Origin: Sipunculus nudus
Lineage: Eukaryota > Annelida > Sipuncula > Golfingiida > Sipunculidae
Direction: 5' to 3'
DNA length: 64,000 nt
NCBI GenBank assembly: GCA_026874595.1
Contig: CM049307.1
Location: 90,771,830-90,835,829 of the forward strand
Shown: positions 35,483-47,110 of the stretch, piece by piece
How the letters are laid out: the number at the start of each line of letters is the position of its first letter
Position numbering within the stretch: the first letter of the stretch is position 1
Notes under the pieces: model-generated
The model's database searches: none
Seen by the model: only the letters and a program-made list of their open reading frames with translations
What the model was told of the DNA's origin: nothing
Program-made: the position numbers and the translations under genes

Positions 35483-37236
35483 TTATGTGTCATTTTTGTT
35501 ACTACTTATCAGCTACTAATCTGGAAATCATCACCTTTCCAACGGATTTTTTTCAGGCGTAATAACGTTATTCAGGCGTTATTACGACCCCTGCACTGTT
35601 CATCTCCCTTCCATCTGAACAAGAACAAATGCACCAGAAACGTCACAGGTTCATAAGGCTTCATTTAATTGGTCAGATGCCCGATGCCCTCCCGGCGTGG
35701 TCAAACGTTTACTCTATGAATCGCACCAGACATGCTCCGACAGCCCCGTCAATGAAGTGTAGGCCCACACTTGTTTGATTGGATCAGTTATTTATGAAAA
35801 AAAATATTTATGTTCGTTATTTATGAAATACTAATCTACCAGAACGGCTCGATTAATCAAGAGCTGTGAGATCGTAGATGTCGGAGGATTAATAGTCTGA
35901 AGATTGAAAGGAAGGGTTTTTCAACTATCAGCGTCGTAAATTAAATTGTAATTATCTATAGATTAATTCATATAAATACAAAATCTGCCTTAATAGGTGT
36001 ATTGTTTACAATATAGAGAATATAGATTTAATAGAGTAATTATAAGCCTGGGTAATAATATATTGGCCAGTCTACACAGTGGATTTGAAAACGGACAATA
36101 GATATAAGAAATTTTCATCCAGAGCGATCATTGTATAATGTAACAGCACAAACCAGGAACAAGAAGCAGGTGGTGTTGACTGTACCAGTCATGAAGGTGC
36201 TGTTCTTGTTTTAGACAAAATCTGATATAGATGTTAGCAGCACTAAGCACAGACACGGATATAACACTTCATAACATATAGCTTTAGCGACTTTAAACAC
36301 AGATATGTTCCGGCTTAGACAGTCATGATTTGGATAAAAGTTCTTTCACTGTTGGACCTTTGGTTCTCAAGTTCGTCACGACTGCTTTTATTTTCGTATG
36401 TGGTTCATAATCCTTTAAATGAAAAGTAAGGTGATAAGAAAAATAACAGATAAACTTGCATATGTGACGGCAAAAAAGGTCATTTTTATTATAACATCAG
36501 TCATAGACATCGATTTTTCCGTTCTAAAAACCTTAATGTTATTCATAAAATTATTTTATTTCCAAAAACTGGTCACGTGTTTATTCCATCACGTTACCTC
36601 AAGACTGTCTCCGGAATGTGTTGAAACGTTGCATCAGGTTTTTCTATTCAATCGACCAAAGTACATCTTGAAATTTATAAATTCAGATAAAAAAATGATA
36701 TAACCTATATAAAAACTGTGTGGAAAAGTGATCTTGACATTTCAGCATAACCGAATAATTCATAATGAAACGATATATAATCTTTATACTAATACCATTA
36801 TAAACTTTAATTATACATAGCTTTTAAAAAATATACATAGATCGCCTCCCTTTGGACGCTCTAAAATTCAATGAGACCTTTCATAATTTTTTTTGCCTTA
36901 GCCTATCGGACTCTCCTTTTGAAAGTCCCGTAATATATTTAATTCAGCTCATTTACTGTTTTTTATCAATAGGGTCCTGGGTAAAATAAGTAAATAAATT
37001 AAATAAAATATACATCATACAGTACGTTTATATCGAATACATATTTCAGAATATATACAGTGAAACAGATTTAAAAAAAAGTTATGCTTATGCACACATA
37101 GTCGTTATATAGAAGATATATAAAATATAAAAAGTACATTTTAAATCACATGTAATTGATAACAAGGTAGACTTATGGTAAATAAACAAGAATAGTATAA
37201 AATTGTGCTATCGCATCAAACATCTGTATAAAATTT

Positions 37237-37505
37237 TAAAATGGTCGTTATTTGAGGCAGACTTTAAAGAGAAAGGCAGCTGATTCCATAGATACGGACC
37301 AGCATAAGTAAAACTAGACTTAAAACGTCCACGCCTGGGCAGGGTAAAATCAGATTATGTCTGTCAGAAGACTGTGCTTCTTATGGCATCCGTTGCAACC
37401 TGAGAACCGTTTTAAAATATTCAGGTAGGTCACCAGACAAACATTTATAGACAATTGAACGCATATTATATCGATACTTTTGATACCACAGTCATCCAGC
37501 CTAGA
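37237..37505 (-). pseudogene. Relic of a LINE ORF2 C-terminus (unit C)
   Basis: Nearly identical to the unit B relic, with the same frame break between the SSD...NLILP and GPYLWNQLP parts. Sharing the frameshift shows that it predates the B/C split. Confidence 0.6.
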
Positions 37506-39173
37506 TGTTAAATTAATGACGCAGATGATGTGTTGTTGTCAAGAGTTTATATTATATTATATAATTATCATATTATATTATATTATAAAATATTATATCA
37601 TCTCAGAAATATTTCTCTCACCTACGCCTATGAGTCATCAACCATCCCCCTCCCTCCCCCCCCCCCCCCCCCCCCCAACCCACCCTCGCCCCTCCGTCCC
37701 GTTGTCATACTGGGCCGACTCAAATAGGGTTTATTAGCGTCACAATCTGACTCCCATAATGCACCGCGACTTCTATATAGACCACCGGCGCAGGTTTAAA
37801 TGTACTGAATAGTATACTGTAGTCCGTTCAAATATGTTGGATTATAAGCTAAGTATGTGAAATATAAACAGAAGATGTTTTCTTGAAATGTAACAAATTT
37901 TGATTTTGAAGTTTGACCGTTGAGACATGTAGTCCCCGCCGTCCAACAGTGCCTAACTGGAAGAGATTCGCTTCGACTAAAACGAAATCTAGAAGGAAAT
38001 ATTATTTTTATTTTCATAGTCAACTTAAAGTATCTGTAGCTTATAGCGGACCCTGCTGAACTGAAAATTAAAGAAATATTTCATCGATGAAAGGGAGATA
38101 TAAAACTAGTCGGGTGGTTTCGCTTCGAGAATATTTGTAGAAAGGGGCGAGAAAACAGCTATTTTTTTAGCTTGTTTCTGCCTGGGAAATGATTTATTGA
38201 AAAATGAGATGAAAATTATTCGTGAGATGTCTTATAAAACTCTATACGTAGAAGTATATTATGGGATATTGCACATTCACTGACATTTAACTTTACTGCA
38301 AAGAACGTATTTTTATCAGTTAATGGCGCTTTATAGGTCCCACGCGGAAGTACGGCGTAAGCGGGACCAGAGCTTTACATTAGCAAGCAGGGCTATGGTG
38401 TAATTCCTCTGTCGAATTCTAAGTAAATTACGACAGTTTGAATGCGAGCAGTTATTGATACTTGGTGATTCACGTAGGGGTGCACTTCCATTACAAACTA
38501 TTTTGGATCCTAACAAACTGTAACACACGGCTTACCATCAATGTTTTTCACCTACGACGGCTAAAGGTTCCTATAGGAACGCAAGAAAACGACCAGGTTG
38601 TGGTCGGGGGAGGCTTTGTTAAGCGTTGACAGTTACTCAGAGTTGATTGACAATCCTGCAGAACTAACAAAAGCACATTCCTTAAAAAAATCCACAGAAT
38701 AAATGACAATCTGGTAGTACCCAAAAGATGCAGGTGTTAGCAATATTCATCCCTCATGAGATTTTAGTCCATAGTACAGAGTCATTCTTCTATAACGCAG
38801 CACGGATCAAATGTTTCATCAAGTTAAGCGACGGAAACAAATTTATGTTTAGATTCCCCGTGGGAAAATGAAATCGTGTCACTGAGCCACGTTTATTTAT
38901 GTACATGAATGCATGTTTTAGCGCCGCAGTAAGATAACTAATAACAGCCAATTAAAGATAAAGTTGCGTTAAAATTGGCATGTGTAGAAGATCAAATTAA
39001 TCTAATCAAATAGTTTCACAATTTACATACCGTCTACAGAATATTACACGAATGAAAATTTTTATGTAAAAGACAATCTCATTAAATTCGTTCATGATTG
39101 CATTAGCTAAATCTTAAATATATTCAATATCTGTGCATGTGGCCTACGGCCTTTCGCATGTGTTGTTTGGCAT

Positions 39174-39611
39174 GCAGCAGCTCGAATACGTAATACACTG
39201 TAGTAGTCCATGATCTCCTCTCGTGTAACCGCTGCTTCATAGCCAGAGTTTCCGGGTTCAACACACTTTAACAAGCAAACAAGTGTGGTGTATTAGAAGA
39301 CTGAATGCAGAAGTACGTTCCGAGAAGTAAATTTATGCTCTTCACTATTAAGCTTGTATCATTAAATGTATTCTGTTACAAATATTTTTAGGCCGCTACT
39401 GTGCCCTTCTAAATGTGGATTTGGTAGAAGTGATAATGGTAGAAGGGTTCAAAAGTGCTCCACCGCCACCATTTCCCTCTTTAAATCTCTAGAATATTTC
39501 ATATTTTTAATCATCAGTTTATTATTTGTTATTTTATTAAATTTATTATTATTATATTTATTATGATTATAATTATGATTATAATTATTATAATAATTAT
39601 TATTATATTTA

Positions 39612-39679
<68 letters not shown>

Positions 39680-40930
39680 AACACTGTCCTTTAGACATTA
39701 AAATCAATCTTGAAGGTAATACATGCATTTCAGTTTTTTTCACATTTGATTGGGATTTTCACCGCTTTCTATTTCCAGCAGAAAATCACAGAATACTACA
39801 TCGGACTTTCGTGTTTTGCAGTAAAATTAATGTCTGCAAGGATAATAAATAATTTACTGCGCGGCCCTCCCATCCTTCCGTTGCGGGCTGTAATTGCTCA
39901 TGATTAAATCACACAAATGTGTCTCTTCGTCGATTTCCCTTTCCGTTTTGTCTTTAACATCAGGGCATAGATACTGTGCTCTCCTAAAGCTCGGAAAATG
40001 TTCCTCATAAAGCACTAATTATCACCAATTAAGCTCCGCTCAGAAAACAGAATGTAACATATGCTTTGAATTAATAAGGATGGCGTTTATCCGATATGAA
40101 GCAATGTTCCGTAAGAAAATTACGTTGTTTTAAAACATTAGACCTTTTCCACGCGTATTACACTTCTTATGCAGCTGTTATACACTACAGGTCTCCTTCG
40201 TTTAAACCGCTGCTCTGTATATTTGATGCTCCATCTTGCTTATATTTCTGACAGGTTTTTTATCCTTTTTTTAAATATTTGTTTTTCTAGATAATGTATT
40301 AGTATGTATAGACATCATTTGTCATCGATTGTGCAAATATGTGACCAATTTAATTGAATATGAAACAACAAATTATCATTGTGTCATTGGAATTGGTTTC
40401 CACCATTTAGACCCTCTTTTACCAGCCAGAACCAAAATTAGCCCTTAATAAATGACTCAATATAGGCATTAATAGTGGGCTGGTAAGTCTTTCTTGAAAC
40501 GTGATACAAGCCATACTGGGCAATGAACTGCAAGGTCATCCGTCCTGTTGCATTAAATTCGTGGTAAACAGTCAATAATCTTAATATTAGGAACCGAGTG
40601 ATGAATTGACACAAAACCCAAAGAATATGAACTCACATACCAAACCGAAAACCCGTCTCTATGGTAATGAGTCTTTCTTGTATCACGCACATGTTGGCTG
40701 CGTCCAGTAACCTGTGCGAACAATGCTATTAGTCATGCGGCCAGAAATTCAACAGACATCCAGAGGGAATTACTATACAGCCTTAGTTAAATTGTTATCT
40801 CGCACAAGGTATTTGTTGTTAGAAAGTATACTAAAAACATGACCAGCGGACTTGTAGGGCAAGACAAACTGAGTTGGACCCAGCTGCTCTGTGATAAAGA
40901 AGTTTTAGCTACCTTGAATATGTTATCCAG
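39174..40930. other. No supported gene; ATT microsatellite
   Basis: Unique-looking DNA between the two repeat arrays. It contains a long ATT/TTA tract at about 39537-39677. No exon is supported. Confidence 0.5.
39537..39677. repeat. (ATT)n microsatellite
   Basis: Imperfect TTATTA/ATTATA words become a pure ATT array from about 39610 to 39677. Confidence 0.95.
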
Positions 40931-41767
40931 GTGTAGCCACTGGAGATTACCCCCTCTTCAGATTACCCCCTAAGACTCAACATTACTCCTTCAAATTGGT
41001 TGTTTCTTAAAATTCATATGATTTCTTTCTTCTCGATATCCCAAGTTAGTCGGAATCTGTGCACATCATATGTTCGCATGTAAAGTGCCAAGTGCTTGAT
41101 GACTAAATGCGTCAATATAAATGCAATATCATCCTTTAATTAAATCGTAACCAAAAGGAGCACAGGTGTAAGTAAAGTTAAAGAACTTAAATTTTGGATC
41201 TTGGATTACCTCTAACGCAAATATAAGGGAAGATTATTAAATATAAATTTTATAAAATGTATGATTTTATATGATTAAAAAATTATATGAAAAATGAATG
41301 TGTTGAAATAAACACTCAAACAACAGTATAATATTTTATTATATATTATTGCTATATGATTCTTCAATCCTAAGTTCAAATTCTGTAAAATTAAGTGCAT
41401 CAAATATTTGTATAAAAAATCAGCACAAGCAGGCCAAGAACACGTAGTCATGTAACTGGAAGGCTATCAGATTAAAAAGTAAACATCTATCCACAAGAGC
41501 ACTGGACTAGGTTTGCATCAAACAAAATTACAAGCTGACAGCTATTCTACCTTAAATCTTCTGAATATCTAGTCCAGCTTGGACCAATGAATAAACATCT
41601 CCAAGTAGCCTCTGTTGCTGAAAAAGCGCCTGGGGCGGGAAACAAGACTCCCAGAACACCAAATCGCATGATTGCCATTTTTCATTTCTTTAGTTAGAAT
41701 TGAAAATCAATATGGTCCAAACGGTGTCGCAAACTATCATTTTTTTGGAATGGCTTCGATTAACGAA

Positions 41768-41837
<70 letters not shown>
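41768..41837. repeat. (AT)n microsatellite
   Basis: About 34 AT units inside triplicated copy I. At the same place copies II and III have only short TATATG words. Confidence 0.95.
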
Positions 41838-41840
<3 letters not shown>

Positions 41841-42225
41841 CTCAAACGAGAATGAACTAGGACTTCTATAATCTATCATACTATACTGATCAAAAGCAGT
41901 CATTTAAACCCAATCTGCTATGGATGTGGTTCAAAGTAAGTTGTAATAGTAGATTGTCTTGCAAATGGCTTTTATGTAAAACATTTTGAGTAGTATATTA
42001 ACTGTATCTGAAGAATTACCATAAAAATCCGTTTACCAAGCAACATAAATTTCATAAATATCCCCTATTAGTTGAACCCGCTCAGAGGTTGACACATATT
42101 TAGAACATTCCCAAAGTTCATGTTTTCTGATAGAGCGTTTATAACTTTAATTATTCAAGTCGATGTGATATTTATGTTTATTTAAAAATCGTATACGAAT
42201 TATTTTTACCTTCTGTGACAATCTC

Positions 42226-42890
42226 TCTTCCCATTAGCGTATAAATAGATTGAATTGATTATATAAATGGGAATTGATTGTCCGTGGCAACTTATCAGTA
42301 AATCATTTCTCGGTAAATATGCAAAACCAGCTGTATTTTGTCGATTTCATTTTGGTTTCTTGTCGATACATTTTCGAGTTCATGTCGATTTCATGTCGAT
42401 TTCATGTCGATTTCTTGTCGATTTCTTGTCGATTTTATGTCAATATCTTGTTGATTTCGTGTTCCCGTAAAGTAAATCTGAAACGTAACACACAAAATGA
42501 ATATGTCTGGAAACAGTGACGATAAAAACAATTGAACCTAGCAGTGAAATAAACAAAAACACTACTAACTTCCCATTGGCTTATATAGAGATTGAATTGA
42601 TTATATACATGGTAATCAATTATCCCTGGGAACTTTTCAGTAAACCATTTTCTCGTTAAATATGCGAAACTAGCTGTATTTAGTCGATTTCATGTCGATA
42701 TCTTTTTCTCCATGTTGATTTCATTTCGATTACATGTCGTTTTCATGTCGATTTCAGGTAAATTTATTGTCGATGCCATCTTCGCGTTAGGAAAATCTGA
42801 TATGTACACACAAAATAAGAATATGTCAGGAATCAGTGACGATAAAAACAATTGAGCCTAGCAGTGACATAAACAAGAACATTTTAGATG
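42226..42890 (+). repeat. Direct duplication of about 0.32 kb with TCGATTTCATG arrays
   Basis: Two neighbouring copies (about 42226-42550 and 42575-42890) share TTCCCATT, GATTGAATTGATTATATA, GTCGATTTCATG and GACGATAAAAACAATTGA. Each has a run of the 11-12-bp word TCGATTTCATG/TTGTCGATTTC, about eight copies in the first (42340-42455). The open frames through it follow from the 12-bp periodicity and are not genes. Confidence 0.75.
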
Positions 42891-43280
42891 GAAGGATAAT
42901 GTTCAATTCTAAAAAAAAAATCTACTTTAGTTTTGGTTAAACCCCATCTGCAAACACATCATTTCTTGTTTTCCCCAATATATCCGTTATGAAAATGGAG
43001 ACAAAATTGCGACAGAAAAAAGTTTGAAAGTTCGTGAAATCTTCATAGACTGAGTCTGTTAGTCGTGTGTTCACGTTGTAAACATTACAAATGAAAACGA
43101 GTGGCGCCATTAGATAGTTTACCACATAAAACTTGCTGTAGCGACATTTTCAAATACTGCTAGAAAATTGCTCTGTCAAAATAACATAGAACCCATAAAG
43201 CGGAACTTTACGCAAAGGGTTGATCTCTTTTATCACTATTTTCTTAAACTTTTTTATTCGGTTAAATTTTAATTAATGGT

Positions 43281-43296
43281 TACATGATTAAAAGTT
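43281..43296 (+). repeat. Left target-site duplication of SINE 1
   Basis: TACATGATTAAAAGTT, identical to 43736-43751. Confidence 0.92.
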
Positions 43297-43735
43297 TATT
43301 TTTTTTTTTTATTTTTTTTTTTTATTTTTAAATATTTTTTTGTTGGAGGTAACCGCCTCCATTTTTTTTTTTTTTTTTTTTTAATGCTACCTTAACTAAG
43401 TATATGTACATCTGCAGATTTCCATTCCGGTTTCGGACTACGTGACAGGGCAGTATCACACGCTTCCTCTCATTTTATATCTTGGCGTTAACCAGGCCCG
43501 GTGACTACTGCACCTGCGGGCCCTGGGTTGGTAATCATACCACCGAGGACCCCCGAAAGGCGCACTCGTTTGTGAGTGAAACACGGTCGTTGGGCACGAC
43601 CTTCCCATTAAGCCTGCAGAGCGCTCACCCTGGGTTGGGGCCGACCGTGAAAAACCTCACCGCCTCGGCTGAGATTCGAACTCACGATCTCCCGGCTTTG
43701 AGTCCTGCGCTCTACCCCTGAGCCACAGAAGCCGG
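43297..43735 (-). mobile_element. tRNA-derived SINE, copy 1
   Basis: Read on the minus strand it begins CCGGCTTCTGTGGCTCAGGG. This is a tRNA-like head with a Pol III A box (TGGCTCAGGGGTAGAGC, about 43710-43726) and a B box (GAGTTCGAATC, 43673-43683), followed by a tRNA-unrelated body of about 280 bp and an A-rich tail at 43297-43382. A perfect 16-bp target duplication flanks it (43281-43296 and 43736-43751), as expected of LINE-driven retroposition. The tail is interrupted by a near-palindromic GGAGG...CCTCC word. The + strand frame through the body is an artefact. Confidence 0.92.
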
Positions 43736-43751
43736 TACATGATTAAAAGTT
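43736..43751 (+). repeat. Right target-site duplication of SINE 1
   Basis: Exact repeat of 43281-43296, abutting the 5' (tRNA) end of the SINE. Confidence 0.92.
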
Positions 43752-43930
43752 GAATAATGAACTTTATATGCTATAGATTGATTCCATATTTTAATTCTCG
43801 TAACTTTTATGTGCTCTTTTGAAATAATATAAGAAAAATTAAAAGCATTTGAATTTATCATTTCGTTAAATCAGGGAGTGGGTTATCTGCACAAGGCGCG
43901 GTTGACCTGAATGTAACATCAGACTTCCCC

Positions 43931-45882
43931 CGGGGTAATCTGAAATCGATTTAAGATGGCTCGCAGGGGTAAAACTGAAATGGGGGGGGGGGGGGGGGGG
44001 TTACCTGATTTTTTTTATACCGGAAAAAGTTCAGTTCATATACGGCTACGTAGCCTTAATTATAACTTTTTTTTTTTACAAAACCTCTGAACACCCTATC
44101 ACACTTAACGTCCTTTAAATTGTAACCTTAAGGGGGCACAGATGAAATTTAAAAGGACAAAAATTGAAGTAAAAAAGCCCTTGAAATTTAGGGTCTTGAA
44201 TCACTACGAACGCAAATGTAAGGGAAAATTATAAAATATAAACTGTAAAAGAATATATAATTTTATATACTTAAATATAGATATATTTAATGGATAAACA
44301 TCTCCAAGTGGACACCTTTTCCGTTGCTTAAACAGCGCCTGGGGCGGGATACAAGACTCCCTGAAAATCCAGTCGCTTGATCGCCAGTTTTTACTTCTTA
44401 TGTTATGATTGAAAAAGAATATGGTTCAAATGGCGTCGCAAACTATCATTTTTGGAATGGCATCGAATAAGCTAAGAATCTATGTATATGAACGCAAACG
44501 AGAATGAACTAGGGTTTCTATAATCTATCATGCTATACTGATCAAACGCAGGCATTAAAACTCAATTTGCTATGGATGTGGTTCAAAGTACGTTGTAATA
44601 GTAGATTGTCTGGCAAATGGCTTTTATGTAAAAAACATTTTAGTAGTATTATAACAGTATCTGAAGAATTACCATAAACGTCAGTTTAAAAAGCACCATA
44701 AAATGTCGTAAATATCCCTTATTAGTTCAACCCGCTCAGAATTGACCAATATTTAGAGCATCCACTAAGTACATGTTTTTGATGGTGCGATTACGCTTTT
44801 TTTGTGTTCCACGTGAGTATCTTGTAGAACATGTTGATTTCATGTCAATCTCATGTCGATTTCGTATTGGGATAACGTAAATCTGAAACGTAAGACACAA
44901 AATAGGAATACTGTTATGTCAGGGAAAACTGACAACAACATCTAAGTTTGGCGGTAAAAGTAATAAAAACACTCTTGATGAAGAGATAACGTTAAATTGT
45001 AAAATAAAATTCTAGTTTGGTTTGGTAAAACCCCCTCTGCAAACACCTCATTTCTAAATGTTTCTCCCAATATATTCGTTTGGTATATGGAAACAAAAAC
45101 AGCGAGAATGAAACATAGTTTGAAGGTTTTTTAAATGCTAAAGGATTTAGTCTGTTTAAGTGATGTGTCCACGTTATAAACATTACAAATGAAAACGAAT
45201 GGAGCAATTTGATAGGGTACAACATAAAGATTGTTGTAGCTACGTTTTCAATACTGCTAGAAAATGGCTCCTCCAAAATAAAAAAGAGCACTCGATCTCC
45301 AAGCAGTACGGCACCCAACATATGGATCTCTATTATAACAATTTTTCTTGAATCTTTTTTTTATTCAGTTAGATTTTAATAAATAGTTGTATAATTATGA
45401 GTTGAATAATGAACTTGAAAATGCTATCACTCGGAGATAGTTCCGAAGTGCATATTATTTTAACTATTTAATATTTCAGTTCCTTGAGGATCGGGGAGTT
45501 ATAAAGTACGAGCTAAAACGTATTGAGATTTCGTAATTAAGCTTAAAATAATGTAAAGAAACTTTCAATAATGCATATATTTCACCCTTATAATGACTTA
45601 TATGTTACTTTTTTGACATGCTAAAAACAGACCACTGGTTCAAATTTTAAAATAAAATATTACGCATTTCACTTTTTATTAAAATATAACATTGAATATT
45701 TCATGCTTATATAACACCTTCTTACCAAACATACGCACTTCGCGTCTATTGTGTTCGGGTCAAAGGAACTGGCATTGCGTATTTGTCACGTGAACAAAGA
45801 TTGAAAGTGAGATGCTCAATTCTAATAATGTGCAGATTTATACATTTTAAAAATTGGAAATAACAGTAATCCTATTTATATT
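43931..45882 (+). repeat. Triplicated segment, copy II
   Basis: Begins near GGGGTAATCTGAAAT and a G19 run (43982-44000). It shares the anchor words of copy I but lacks about 0.4 kb after 44275, and it shows the empty site of the SINE near 45390-45410 (GAGTTGAATAATGAACTT). Confidence 0.75.
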
Positions 45883-46961
45883 GGGGGGGGGGGGGGGGGG
45901 GGTTAACCTGAAGTTTTTTTTATACCGGAAACGTTTAGTTCATATACGGCTACGGTGCCGTAACCATAACTGTCCTGTACAAAACCTTTGAAATATTCAA
46001 CCTATCGCTCTAACATTACGCCCTTTAAATTATCACTTATAGGGCCGAGGGCACATTTAATGGGACAAAAATAAACTAAAAAATACCCTGGAATTTGGGG
46101 TCTTGAATCACATCGAACGCAAATATAAGGAAAATTTAAAAAAAATATAAACTAAAAAATAAGATTTATATAATTAAGTATTTATATAACAATAACGTGT
46201 TGAAATAAACTCTGAGACAACAGTTTAATCTTTTACTATTTATTATTATTTCGTGTATTATTTTTGTCTTCAGTCCTATACATTGTGTTCAGAACCTATG
46301 AAGGTGAAAGCACCAACGCATATATTTAAAAAAACTAACACAAGTGTGCCAAGCACATGTGATTGTGTCACTGAAAAGCTACCAGATTGAAATATAACAT
46401 CTATCGATAAGCGCGCGGGACTAGGCATGCATCAACTAAAGAACAAGGTTTTAGCTATTCCTCCTTATGTCTTATAAATGCCTTCTAATTTTACGTCTCC
46501 ATGTAGCCACCTTTTTCGATACCAGACTCACTGAAAACCAAACCGCTTGATCGCAATTTTTATTTCTTTACTTATGATTGAAAAACAATATGGCTCAAAT
46601 GGCGTTGCAAACTATCATTTTTGGATTATCATTGAATAAGCTGAAAATCTGTATATATGAGCACAAACATGAATGATCTAAGGCTTCGATAGTCTATCAT
46701 ACTATAGTGGTCAAACGCAGGCATTAAACACAATCCGCTTCGGATGTGGTTCAAAGTAAGCACCAAAAAATGTCGTAAATATCCCTTATCAGTTCAACCC
46801 GCTCAGAGGTTGACCAATATTTAGAACATTCCCAAAGTGCATGTTTTTTGAAAGGGTGATTAGGCATTTTATGCATTTTATCCGCTTTGAACGTCTTTAC
46901 GTATCATTAAAATCGGATACGATTTATTTTTGTCTTAACTCTGAGCGTAGTATAAAGACTG

Positions 46962-46962
<1 letters not shown>

Positions 46963-47033
<71 letters not shown>
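46963..47033. repeat. (AAT)n-(AT)n microsatellite
   Basis: About eight AAT units followed by about 20 AT units, inside triplicated copy III. Confidence 0.95.
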
Positions 47034-47034
<1 letters not shown>

Positions 47035-47075
47035 CGCGCGTGTGTATTTCATGTCGATATCTTGTTGATTTCATG

Positions 47076-47110
47076 CAGTGGCGTACCTAGCATTTGTGCC
47101 GCCGGGGGCG
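47076..47110 (+). mobile_element. Terminal fragment of a DNA transposon (hAT-like end)
   Basis: CAGTGGCGTACCTAG followed by a GCCGCCGGGGGCGG stretch is the style of terminal inverted repeat seen in hAT and related non-autonomous elements. It sits exactly where copy III departs from copy II. No matching inverted end was found downstream before the copies rejoin, so only a fragment is called. Confidence 0.4.

Larger units (their letters stand above)
32435..39173 (+). repeat. Tandem array unit C (about 6.4 kb plus a 0.34-kb MITE)
   Basis: Last copy, ending at GTTGTTTGGCAT before non-repeated DNA (GCAGCAGCTCG). Relative to B it lacks about 50 bp near 33136, a deletion between short GCGT-type repeats, and carries the 339-bp MITE. 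Its last 0.6 kb is the most diverged of the three tails (about 5%). Confidence 0.9.
40940..43930 (+). repeat. Triplicated segment, copy I
   Basis: Anchors shared with copies II and III, in order: GGAGCACAGGTG near 41157; AACGCAAATATAAGG near 41215; AAACATCTCC near 41592; GTCGCAAACTATCATTT near 41724; CTATGGATGTGGTTCAAAG near 41918; GTTGAACCCGCTCAGAGG near 42071. It carries an AT microsatellite, an internal 0.32-kb duplication and a SINE that the other copies lack. Copies are roughly 80% alike by eye. No conserved protein frame runs through them. Confidence 0.75.

Noticed and set aside
20212-36703. Short frames repeated in all three tandem units (for example near 20.2, 29.7 and 36.4 kb) as a duplicated gene
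   Set aside because: The frames change length and end by indels between units, which is not what selection on a protein would leave. Only the LINE tail relic in each unit has recognisable coding origin.
43482-43721. Open frame on the + strand across a GC-rich block
   Set aside because: It is the antisense of a tRNA-derived SINE with clear boxes and target duplications. The matching frame at 53166-53417 is likewise antisense to SINE copy 2.
43660-43735. Possible functional tRNA gene on the minus strand
   Set aside because: The A and B boxes are there, but the cloverleaf is imperfect, the sequence runs into a SINE body and tail, and it is flanked by a retroposition duplication.
44992-45321. 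109-codon minus-strand frame with hydrophobic stretches, partly paralleled at 42937-43125
   Set aside because: Both lie at the same place in the triplicated non-coding segment. The parallel frames differ by frameshifts and stops, and copy III has none.
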